A stretch of 10,452 nt of DNA. Source: an uncultured Roseburia sp. Lineage in GTDB: Bacteria; Bacillota; Clostridia; Lachnospirales; Lachnospiraceae. Position numbers and translations under genes: made by a program. The notes below the pieces were generated by a model. That model worked only from the letters and a program-made list of their open reading frames with translations. It had not been told where the DNA came from and made no database searches. Location: the NCBI GenBank assembly GCA_934307185.1, contig CAKRCJ010000058.1, positions 1 through 10,452 of the forward strand. The letters are read 5' to 3'. Below are positions 4,001 through 10,452 of the stretch, one piece after another; within the stretch, counting starts at the first letter, position 1, and every line of letters starts with the position of its first letter.

Positions 4001-6265
4001 ATGAGCATTTACGATACATTGAATGAGCAGCAGAGAGAAGCAGTTTTTCATACAGAGGGACCGGTTTTGATTTTAGCTGGTGCCGGCTCCGGAAAGACAA
4101 GGGTGTTAACGCACCGCACCGCATATTTAATTGAAGAGCGGCAGGTTAATCCATATAATATTATGGCAATTACTTTTACCAATAAAGCGGCAGGGGAGAT
4201 GCGCGAGCGAATTGATAATCTTATCGGTTATGGCTCGGAAAGTATCTGGGTATCAACCTTCCATTCAACATGTGTACGCATTTTGAGAAGACATATTGAC
4301 CGGATTGGATTTGATACGAATTTCACAATCTATGATTCTGATGACCAGAAAACACTGATGAAGGATATCTGCAAACGGTTAAATGTCGACACGAAGATTT
4401 ACAAAGAGAAAAGCCTTCTTGCGGCGATTTCCAAGGCAAAGGATGAATTGATTGACCCACAGGAATTTTCTCTCCGGGCAGCAGCTTCCGGTGATTTTGC
4501 AAAGAGAAAACAGGCGGAGATTTACAGGGAATATCAGGATGCGCTGCGCAGAAACAATGCGTTGGATTTTGACGACCTTATTGTAAAGACGGTAGAGCTT
4601 TTGACAACCGATGCACAGGTGCTTGACTATTATCAGGAGCGTTTCCGTTATATTATGGTGGACGAGTATCAGGATACTAATACTGCACAGTTTAAGCTTA
4701 TCAGCACATTGGCAGATAAATATAAAAATCTTTGCGTGGTTGGTGATGATGACCAGTCGATTTATAAGTTCAGAGGAGCTAATATTTACAATATACTTAA
4801 TTTTGAAAAGCATTTTCCGGATGCAGTGACAATTAGGTTAGAGCAGAATTACCGCTCCACACAGAACATTTTAAATGCGGCAAACGGTGTGATTTCCAAC
4901 AATATGGGAAGAAAAAGAAAAACGCTCTGGACGGATAATCCCGAGGGAAAGAAGCTTGGATTTAAGCAGTTTGAGACAGGCTATGAGGAAGCAGAGTTTA
5001 TTGCAAAAGATATTAATGACGCTGTAAGAAATGGAAAGTACCAGTATGGCGACTGTGCGGTTTTGTACCGGACCAATGCCCAGTCCCGTCTTTTTGAGGA
5101 AAAATTTATTGTATCCAATATTCCATATAAGATCGTCGGCGGTGTGAATTTCTATGCAAGAAAGGAAATTAAAGACCTTTTAGCATATTTAAAAACAATC
5201 GACAATGCCAGGGATGACCTTGCGGTCAGAAGAATTATTAATGTGCCGAAGCGTGGAATAGGGGCAACAACACTAAACCGTGTCGCAGAATATGCTGCAA
5301 CCGAAGATATCAGCTTTTATAATGCGTTAAAAATGGCGGATGATATACCGACGCTGGGAAAGAGTGCAGCTAAAATAAAACCTTTTGTCAATTTTATCCA
5401 GGTGATGCGCAGTAAGTCAGGATTAATTAGCGTGTCAGAGCTTTTGCAGGAAATTATTGATGAAACCGGTTATGTGAAAGAGCTTGAAGCTGAAGACACA
5501 GAAGAAGCCGAGGCAAGAATTCAGAACATTGATGAATTAATCAGTAAAGTAGTTGCCTATGAGGAAGGAGAGGAGCACCCGACGCTCAGTGGATTTTTGG
5601 AAGAAGTAGCTTTGGTTGCGGATATTGACAGTCTGGAAGAGGAAAGTGATTATGTTGTTTTAATGACATTGCACAGCGCGAAGGGACTGGAATTTCCAAA
5701 GGTTTATTTAGCAGGAATGGAGGATGGACTTTTCCCAAGCTATATGTCAATTACCTCAGACAGCTCTTCTGAGGATTTAGAAGAGGAGCGGAGACTTGCT
5801 TATGTTGGAATTACCAGGGCAAAAGAGGAGCTTACCATTACGTGTGCAAGACAGCGTATGGTGCGCGGTGAGACACAGTATAACAGGGTGTCCCGTTTTG
5901 TAAAAGAAATCCCGTCAGAGCTTTTAGACAGCCAGCTGCAGAAAAAGGCATCCGACAGCAGAGGTGGTTTGAGTGAGAATAGCTTTCCATCATTTTTACA
6001 GAGCCAGACAAAAAGACCAAAAAGACCGTCCTTACGGCAGCAGCCTTCCGGTCAGAGTATGCAGGCAAAGGCGCTTGTCACCAAAGGAGTAGTTAAATCG
6101 GAGCTTGACTACAAAGCCGGGGATACAGTTTCCCATATCAAATTTGGCAGAGGCGTTGTAAAAAATATTATGGATGGCGGCAGAGATTATGAGGTGACAG
6201 TCGATTTTGAAAATTACGGCGTAAAAAAGATGTTTGCTTCATTTGCAAAACTGAAAAAAATGTGA
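4001..6265 (+). CDS. pcrA: ATP-dependent DNA helicase PcrA (UvrD/Rep family), 754 aa
   Basis: This is a superfamily 1A 3'-5' DNA helicase. Firmicute PcrA acts in nucleotide excision repair, in removing RecA and polymerase roadblocks, and in replication of rolling-circle plasmids. All helicase motifs are visible in order. They are the Q-motif (LNEQQ, residues 7-11), Walker A AGAGSGKT (26-33), Ia (TFTNKAAGEM), II/DExx VDEYQD (220-225), III GDDDQSIYKFRGA (from 248), IV (QNYRST), V TLHSAKGLEF (from 556) and VI YVGITRAK with the arginine finger (601-608). A linker leads to the C-terminal Tudor-like domain (about 701-754, YKAGDTVSHIKFGRG), which is known in PcrA/UvrD to bind RNA polymerase. The start at 4001 has GGAGAG at proper distance and gives the usual MSIYDTLN beginning. 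An in-frame ATG at 3989 also has a ribosome site and would add four residues. The length is normal and it is apparently monocistronic. Confidence 0.96.
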   Translation: MSIYDTLNEQQREAVFHTEGPVLILAGAGSGKTRVLTHRTAYLIEERQVNPYNIMAITFTNKAAGEMRERIDNLIGYGSESIWVSTFHSTCVRILRRHIDRIGFDTNFTIYDSDDQKTLMKDICKRLNVDTKIYKEKSLLAAISKAKDELIDPQEFSLRAAASGDFAKRKQAEIYREYQDALRRNNALDFDDLIVKTVELLTTDAQVLDYYQERFRYIMVDEYQDTNTAQFKLISTLADKYKNLCVVGDDDQSIYKFRGANIYNILNFEKHFPDAVTIRLEQNYRSTQNILNAANGVISNNMGRKRKTLWTDNPEGKKLGFKQFETGYEEAEFIAKDINDAVRNGKYQYGDCAVLYRTNAQSRLFEEKFIVSNIPYKIVGGVNFYARKEIKDLLAYLKTIDNARDDLAVRRIINVPKRGIGATTLNRVAEYAATEDISFYNALKMADDIPTLGKSAAKIKPFVNFIQVMRSKSGLISVSELLQEIIDETGYVKELEAEDTEEAEARIQNIDELISKVVAYEEGEEHPTLSGFLEEVALVADIDSLEEESDYVVLMTLHSAKGLEFPKVYLAGMEDGLFPSYMSITSDSSSEDLEEERRLAYVGITRAKEELTITCARQRMVRGETQYNRVSRFVKEIPSELLDSQLQKKASDSRGGLSENSFPSFLQSQTKRPKRPSLRQQPSGQSMQAKALVTKGVVKSELDYKAGDTVSHIKFGRGVVKNIMDGGRDYEVTVDFENYGVKKMFASFAKLKKM

Positions 6266-6288
6266 TGCGCCAATCCTGCTTTTAATGA

Positions 6289-6333
6289 TATAAAAAATTA
6301 AAAATTTTTTTCAAGTTTTATAAATTTTTTATA
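6289..6333. repeat. 11-bp all-A/T inverted repeat in the pcrA downstream spacer
   Basis: TATAAAAAATT (6289-6299) and AATTTTTTATA (6323-6333) are perfect inverted arms, 23 bases apart, with more A and T runs between them. It could act as a weak bidirectional terminator for pcrA or as an UP-like or bent element just upstream of the next promoter. It has no GC pairs, so it is not a classical terminator. Confidence 0.3.
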
Positions 6334-6351
6334 GGCGAACAGGGTAACCTA

Positions 6352-6360
6352 TGGTATAAT
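6352..6360 (+). promoter_or_regulatory. extended -10 promoter for the 94-aa membrane protein gene
   Basis: TGGTATAAT (6352-6360) is a perfect extended -10. The region 17 bases upstream has no good -35, but it is very A/T rich. Transcription should begin near 6367, leaving a leader of about 80 bases. The leader contains a small ACAGT-AA-ACTGT inverted repeat (6402-6413) and an 8-codon mini-frame (6427-6450, stop included) that ends in an ATGA overlap with the gene start. Confidence 0.65.
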
Positions 6361-6446
6361 ATGTTATGACAGATTTAATACAAAACAAGATAGATGCAGA
6401 AACAGTAAACTGTATCAGGAGTATAAATGAGAGAAGGAGTGGTAAC

Positions 6447-6731
6447 ATGAACAAGATGGAAGATTTGATCAACATGACAAAATTGAATGAGTTACTGAAC
6501 AAGAAGGAAGTTGAAGAGAAGAAAACTTCAAAGGTTGTATGGATTTTCGCAATTATTGGTATTATTGCAGCCGTTGCAGCAGCAGTATATGGAATTTATC
6601 GTTTCTTCACACCAGATTATTTAGAAGATTTTGAAGATGACTTCGAAGATGATTATGAAGACGATTTCTTTGAAGATGAAGATGATGAAGAAGAGCCAGC
6701 TAAACCAGAAGAGAAAAAAGAAGAAGAATAA
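6447..6731 (+). CDS. single-pass membrane protein with highly acidic C-terminal tail, 94 aa
   Basis: This encodes 94 residues: a charged N-terminal helix (about 1-28, Lys/Glu rich), one transmembrane segment (about 30-51, VVWIFAIIGIIAAVAAAVYG) and a tail of about 37 residues that is nearly all Asp/Glu with spaced Phe/Tyr (58-80), then Lys/Glu/Pro. Lys residues before the membrane span suggest N-in, acidic tail outside. I chose the start at 6447 because AAGGAGTGG (6434-6442) is well placed. An in-frame ATG at 6366 coincides with the predicted transcription start. The gene has its own promoter and a strong terminator, so it is a single-gene unit. I recognise no characterised family. Binding of cations or basic proteins at the membrane surface would fit the tail but is speculation. 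Confidence 0.75.
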   Translation: MNKMEDLINMTKLNELLNKKEVEEKKTSKVVWIFAIIGIIAAVAAAVYGIYRFFTPDYLEDFEDDFEDDYEDDFFEDEDDEEEPAKPEEKKEEE

Positions 6732-6743
6732 GCATAACCGGGA

Positions 6744-6771
6744 GGGCTGCAAAAGCAGCCCTTTTCTTTTT
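6744..6771 (+). terminator. intrinsic terminator after the membrane protein gene
   Basis: A perfect 7-bp GC-rich stem (GGGCTGC 6744-6750, GCAGCCC 6755-6761) with an AAAA loop runs into TTTTCTTTTT. It lies 12 bases past the stop of the 94-aa gene and 36 bases before the next start, so the diguanylate cyclase gene is expressed by read-through or from a promoter I cannot identify. Confidence 0.88.
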
Positions 6772-6807
6772 CGCTAGGGCAATTGTATTTGCGGGGTGGA
6801 GACATAC

Positions 6808-8475
6808 ATGGAGTGGATAAGACAAAAGAGGAAGATAGAATATATCATTTTTTTTATAATAATCTGGGTTTTAATTACAATTCCACAGGCTGCTAAAGCA
6901 GAACAAAAGGAGCAGGGGAGAATTTTATTTATCAGTTCGTATTCTTACGCCTGGGTTCCTGTCATGCAGCAGATAGAGGGAATAAAAGAAGTTATCGGGC
7001 AGGATACAGTCATTGATTACCAGTTTATGGATACAAAAAATGTGAATACAGATCAGGCAATTTCACTTTTTTATGAAAGAATTTGTTATTTTCTGCAAAA
7101 TGTTCCACAGTATGATGTCGTGATTGTGGGAGATGATGCCGCATTTAATTTTGTATTAAAATACCGGGAGGAGCTGTTTAAAGATACGCCAATTATTTTT
7201 GAGGGTGTGGAAAATGTGAGTGCAGCGATAGAGGCTGCACAAAATCCGCTTATCTGTGGTGTGATAGAGCAGCTTTCCTATAATAATACATTAGAGCTGG
7301 CGCAAAAGATTTACCCGGATGCTACACATGTAACAGCTATTCTTGATGATACTGCCTCTGGTAGGGCGGAGAGAAAAGAATATTATAAATATGAAACAAA
7401 ATTTCCAGAGCTTATATTTGATGAAATAAATGCATCCGAACTTACAAAGGAAGAGCTGTTAGAGAAAATTTCAAGCCTCGATGAAGATAATATTCTGATT
7501 TATGTTATTTGCAGTGAGGATAAAGAGAAAAAACCATATCAGATCAAGCAGATTGTGAAAGAAATAACGGACACGGCACAAATTCCTGTGTTTTCTATTG
7601 TGCCTCACAGTATGGGGTATGGATTGCTTGGTGGGGAGCTTGTTTCCCATAAGGAAATGGGAGAGATAGCAGCACAGTTGGCAAATGAGATACTTGCCGG
7701 AAATGACCCTGCCGAATTACAGCCTGTTTTAGATAGTCCGAGAGAATTTTGTTTTGATGAGAAGGTAATGGAGCGCTTTCATATAAATAGAAAGCAATTA
7801 CCGGAAAACGCAGAAATTATAAATCATGAAGAAACATTTCTGGAAAAAAATGAGATGATATTCCGTGTCTTTTTTGCAATCGTAATGGTTCTGCTTTTTG
7901 TAATTGGCATACTTATAGTTGATAATAAGCATAAAAAAAATACGAATATTGATATGGTAAAAATCAATGAAAAGTTAAGATATGCCTCACATTATGATGC
8001 ATTGACAGGGTTGTTAAACCGGCGAGCTTTCATGGAGGATATCAAAGAACTGATTACACGCAAACGGGAATTTGCACTTATCATGTTTGATATGGATAAT
8101 TTTAAGCAGGTAAATGATATTTACGGACACAGCGAAGGAGACAATGTATTAAAAGAAATCGCTTCAAGAGCAATGGCAATCGAACAGAAAGAACTAATGT
8201 GTTACCGTCTGGGTGGAGACGAGTTTATTGCGGTTGTTGCAGATGTGCAGAACAAAGTAATTAAAAGCAGTGTGGAAAAATTACAGGGTATTTTTAAAAG
8301 TCCATTTTTGGTCGGAACGGATAATAAAGATTTTTCCTGTAGTATGGGAGTTGCAATTTATCCAAAGGATGGAATCACAGTGACGGAAATGTTTGTTGCT
8401 GTCGATAAGGCAATGTATGCGGCAAAAAAAGCTGGAAAAAGCGGTGTAAAATATTTTGAGTCCGAGATGAAGTAG
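6808..8475 (+). CDS. membrane-bound diguanylate cyclase with ABC_sub_bind-type sensor domain, 555 aa
   Basis: The start at 6808 follows GGGGTGGAG at good spacing; a GTG at 6796 overlaps that site. Domains in order: an N-terminal membrane anchor or signal (about 11-32), and an extracytoplasmic periplasmic-binding-like domain of the ABC_sub_bind type (about 37-320, beginning GRILFISSYSYAWVPVMQQI). A second transmembrane helix (about 351-372), a short signalling helix and a GGDEF domain (about 390-553) follow. The GGDEF domain keeps DALTGLLNRR (397-406), the metal-site FDMDNFKQVND region (427-437) and an intact GGDEF (469-473), so it should make cyclic di-GMP from two GTP. The RxxD inhibitory site expected five residues before the motif is absent (QKEL there), which suggests no classical product inhibition. 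The family's sensor domains bind small ligands such as amino acids, but the ligand is unknown here. It lies 22 bases before rlmD, so the two are probably co-transcribed. Confidence 0.88.
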   Translation: MEWIRQKRKIEYIIFFIIIWVLITIPQAAKAEQKEQGRILFISSYSYAWVPVMQQIEGIKEVIGQDTVIDYQFMDTKNVNTDQAISLFYERICYFLQNVPQYDVVIVGDDAAFNFVLKYREELFKDTPIIFEGVENVSAAIEAAQNPLICGVIEQLSYNNTLELAQKIYPDATHVTAILDDTASGRAERKEYYKYETKFPELIFDEINASELTKEELLEKISSLDEDNILIYVICSEDKEKKPYQIKQIVKEITDTAQIPVFSIVPHSMGYGLLGGELVSHKEMGEIAAQLANEILAGNDPAELQPVLDSPREFCFDEKVMERFHINRKQLPENAEIINHEETFLEKNEMIFRVFFAIVMVLLFVIGILIVDNKHKKNTNIDMVKINEKLRYASHYDALTGLLNRRAFMEDIKELITRKREFALIMFDMDNFKQVNDIYGHSEGDNVLKEIASRAMAIEQKELMCYRLGGDEFIAVVADVQNKVIKSSVEKLQGIFKSPFLVGTDNKDFSCSMGVAIYPKDGITVTEMFVAVDKAMYAAKKAGKSGVKYFESEMK

Positions 8476-8497
8476 AAAAGTCAGAAAGGAAGAATAG

Positions 8498-10234
8498 ATG
8501 AAAAAAGGACAGGTAATAGAAGGCGTAATCGAACGCGTAGATTTTCCAAACAAAGGGATTATTTTAACAGAAGAGGGAAAGCAGGTAACGGTAAAAAATG
8601 CAATTCCAGGACAAAAAGTGTCAGCATCTGTTAATAAAATCAGAAAAGGAAAAGCAGAAGGAAGACTTTTAGAGGTGTTAGAAAAATCTCCGCTGGAATT
8701 AAATGAGCCGGGCTGTGTTCACGCAGGGGAATGTGGAGGCTGCACTTATCAGACTCTTCCATATGAAAAACAGCTTGAATTAAAAGCTTCCCAGGTGAAA
8801 AAACTAATTGATGCGGTGATAGACCCTGAAAATAAAGACTATGTGTTTGAGGGGATTAAGAAAAGCCCAGATCAGTGCGCCTACCGTAATAAAATGGAGT
8901 TTTCTTTCGGTGATGAATTTAAAGATGGTCCGCTGGCACTCGGAATGCACAAGAGAGGAAGCTTTTATGATATAGTGACCGTTTCAGATTGTCAGATTGT
9001 TGACGAGGATTTCCGGGCTGTTTTAAAGACAACACTCTCTTATTTCCGGAAAAAAAATGTTACTTATTATCATAAATTGCGTCATACCGGTTATCTGAGA
9101 CATCTTCTGGTCCGCAAAGCTGTAAAAACCGGAGAAATTCTTGTAGATTTAGTGACGACCACCCAGCTTGAATTTGGACAGAATATGGTAAATGCTGATA
9201 CAAATAATGCAGGTGAAACAGAAGAACAGTTACTCGAAGGCTGGAAAAAGGAACTGCTTTCCATTAACTACAAAGGAAAAATGACGGGAATCCTGCATAC
9301 GAAAAATGATAATGTGGCAGATACGGTTACAAATGAGGGAACGGATACCTTATATGGACAGGATTACTTTTACGAGGAGTTATTAGGACTTCGTTTTAAA
9401 ATCACCCCATTTTCCTTTTTCCAGACCAATTCTCTTGGCGCGGAGGTGCTTTATCAGACCGCAAGGGAATTTATCGGGGATGCCCTGCCAAGCGGAGCAG
9501 ATGCAGACATTGCAGAGCATGGAAAGGTTGTTTTTGATTTGTATTCCGGGACCGGAACCATCGCCCAGATGCTTTCCCCAGTTGCTAAAAAAGTAATCGG
9601 TGTGGAAATTATTGAGGAAGCTGTGGAAGCTGCAAAAGAGAATGCCAAACTGAATGGTTTACATAACTGCGAATTTATTGCAGGAGATGTATTAAAAGTA
9701 ATAGATGCCATCGAGGAAAAGCCGGACTATATCGTGCTCGACCCACCAAGAGACGGCATTAATCCAAAGGCTTTGGAAAAAATTATCCGTTACAATGTTC
9801 CACAGATGGTCTACATTTCCTGTAAGCCAACCAGCCTTGCGAGAGATCTAGAAGTGCTGCAGGCGAGGGGCTATGAGGTGAAAAAAGTGTGCTGTGTAGA
9901 TATGTTTCCGTCGACTTTTCATGTTGAGACGGTTGTCTTACTTTCCAAGGGCGAGGTCGACTCGAAAAAGATTCGGGTTGAGTTCTCTTTGGAAGATATG
10001 GATATGTCCGAATTTCAGGATGGGGCAACCTATCCGCAGATTAAGGAGTATGTTTTGGAGCATACCGGGCTAAAGGTTTCCAACCTGTATATCTCACAGA
10101 TTAAGCGAAAATGCGGGATTGAGGTCGGCAAGAACTATAACCTGCCAAAGTCCGAGGATTCCAGACAGCCCCAGTGTCCACCGGAAAAAGAGAAAGCAAT
10201 CCGAGAAGCATTCAAATATTTTGGGATGATCTAA
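8498..10234 (+). CDS. rlmD: 23S rRNA (uracil-C5)-methyltransferase RlmD/RumA with extra C-terminal domain, 578 aa
   Basis: This is an SAM-dependent enzyme predicted to methylate U1939 of 23S rRNA. It contains an N-terminal TRAM RNA-binding domain (about 1-60) and the four iron-sulfur cysteines C73, C79, C82 and C165 (CVHAGECGGC, then SDCQIV). The PFSFFQTNSLGAEVLY segment (304-319), SAM motif I VFDLYSGTGTIAQ (345-357) and VLDPPRDGI (413-421) follow. The YISCKPTSLARDL loop (439-451) contains the catalytic cysteine (C442). The usual family end (FHVETVVLLSK, 474-484) is followed by about 90 extra residues. These include YPQIKEYVLEHTGLKVSNLYISQIKRKCG (512-540) and a QPQCPPEKEKAIREAFKYF ending. This looks like a separate helical, basic domain. 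A ribosome site (AAAGGA) sits 7 bases before the ATG. RlmD versus the paralog RlmCD cannot be settled by sight. Confidence 0.9.
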   Translation: MKKGQVIEGVIERVDFPNKGIILTEEGKQVTVKNAIPGQKVSASVNKIRKGKAEGRLLEVLEKSPLELNEPGCVHAGECGGCTYQTLPYEKQLELKASQVKKLIDAVIDPENKDYVFEGIKKSPDQCAYRNKMEFSFGDEFKDGPLALGMHKRGSFYDIVTVSDCQIVDEDFRAVLKTTLSYFRKKNVTYYHKLRHTGYLRHLLVRKAVKTGEILVDLVTTTQLEFGQNMVNADTNNAGETEEQLLEGWKKELLSINYKGKMTGILHTKNDNVADTVTNEGTDTLYGQDYFYEELLGLRFKITPFSFFQTNSLGAEVLYQTAREFIGDALPSGADADIAEHGKVVFDLYSGTGTIAQMLSPVAKKVIGVEIIEEAVEAAKENAKLNGLHNCEFIAGDVLKVIDAIEEKPDYIVLDPPRDGINPKALEKIIRYNVPQMVYISCKPTSLARDLEVLQARGYEVKKVCCVDMFPSTFHVETVVLLSKGEVDSKKIRVEFSLEDMDMSEFQDGATYPQIKEYVLEHTGLKVSNLYISQIKRKCGIEVGKNYNLPKSEDSRQPQCPPEKEKAIREAFKYFGMI

Positions 10235-10258
10235 TATCCAGCAAAGTGGAGGTTTCTT

Positions 10259-10452
10259 ATGGATAGATTGATTTCTTGTGAGTTCAACATGGATACTGCC
10301 TGCGTGGAACTGAAATTCTTAGATGGCAGCATGATTGCCATTGATACCATCGCCGTGGAGAATGAGGTTGCCGATAATATGTATCAGCGGTCAGAACTGG
10401 ATTATCTGATTTACAATGACCCGGTTGGATATGCTGATTTGATACTGAACGG
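10259..10452 (+). CDS. N-terminal part of a small DUF6061-like protein (cut by window edge)
   Basis: An open frame begins at ATG 10259, behind a strong AAGTGGAGG ribosome site (10244-10252), and runs off the right edge after 64 codons. The protein starts MDRLISCEFNMDTACVEL and contains GSMIAIDTIAVENEVADN, MYQRSELDYLIYNDP and GYADLILNG. I recall this pattern from small proteins of the DUF6061 type in Clostridia integrative and conjugative elements; that is memory, not a search. There is no membrane segment or catalytic motif in the visible part. It starts 25 bases after the rlmD stop and could be translated from the same transcript. If the family match holds, it marks the edge of a mobile element inserted at the rlmD 3' end. 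Confidence 0.6.
   Translation, partial: MDRLISCEFNMDTACVELKFLDGSMIAIDTIAVENEVADNMYQRSELDYLIYNDPVGYADLILN

Noticed and set aside
6366..6446. Longer N-terminus for the 94-aa membrane protein
   Set aside because: The earlier ATG lies at the predicted transcription start with no ribosome site, whereas 6447 has a strong one.
9910..9962. GTCGACT repeated at 9910 and 9956 as a recombination scar in rlmD
   Set aside because: It is only 7 bp, includes a common restriction-like palindrome, and lacks any flanking similarity.
1..10452. CRISPR array, tRNA or rRNA gene, insertion-sequence ends
   Set aside because: I saw no regularly spaced long repeats, no cloverleaf-like segment with CCA-type end, no rRNA motifs, and no transposase frame or terminal inverted repeats on reading both strands.

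Overview
The window looks like a chromosome segment from a gut-type Clostridia, most likely a Lachnospiraceae member. This rests on the AT-rich codon choice, the strong GGAG-type ribosome sites and the styles of PcrA, RlmD and GGDEF proteins. All convincing genes lie on the + strand. Species is not assigned.

Region 1 (1-3742) is phage-derived or satellite-like. It opens with the tail of an unrecognised gene and two small tandem hypothetical genes. These end at a clean intrinsic terminator (714-746). About 390 bases of non-coding DNA follow, unusually dense in short repeats: a 12-bp-period TGAAACG array, three 18-bp direct units plus one inverted relative, and AGTTG repeats. Next comes an apparently intact cassette: an 89-aa basic, probably DNA-binding protein, a DUF4355-type capsid scaffold, a major capsid protein, a strong terminator, and a sigma-70-family factor with regions 2, 3 and 4. 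No terminase, portal, head-tail, tail, lysis or integrase gene is present between these genes, so the capsid cassette is orphaned within the window.

Region 2 (3743-4000) is an AT-rich junction. It carries a 22-bp inverted repeat and then an extended -10 promoter for pcrA.

Region 3 (4001-10234) is ordinary chromosome. It holds pcrA (UvrD-family helicase with the C-terminal RNAP-binding-type domain), a 94-aa single-pass membrane protein with a very acidic tail (own promoter and terminator), a membrane sensor diguanylate cyclase with an ABC_sub_bind-type extracytoplasmic domain, and rlmD (23S rRNA U1939 methyltransferase). The last two are 22 bases apart and probably co-transcribed.

Region 4 (about 9945 to the right edge) may be a second mobile junction. 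RlmD has an extra C-terminal domain of roughly 90 residues beyond the usual family end. It is followed at once by the start of a small protein resembling DUF6061 proteins of Clostridia mobile elements. The 3' end of rum/rlmD genes is a known ICE integration site in streptococci.

The best candidate for something undescribed is the minimal capsid-scaffold-sigma cassette together with its repeat-rich upstream region. A deletion-remnant prophage remains a fully viable alternative.
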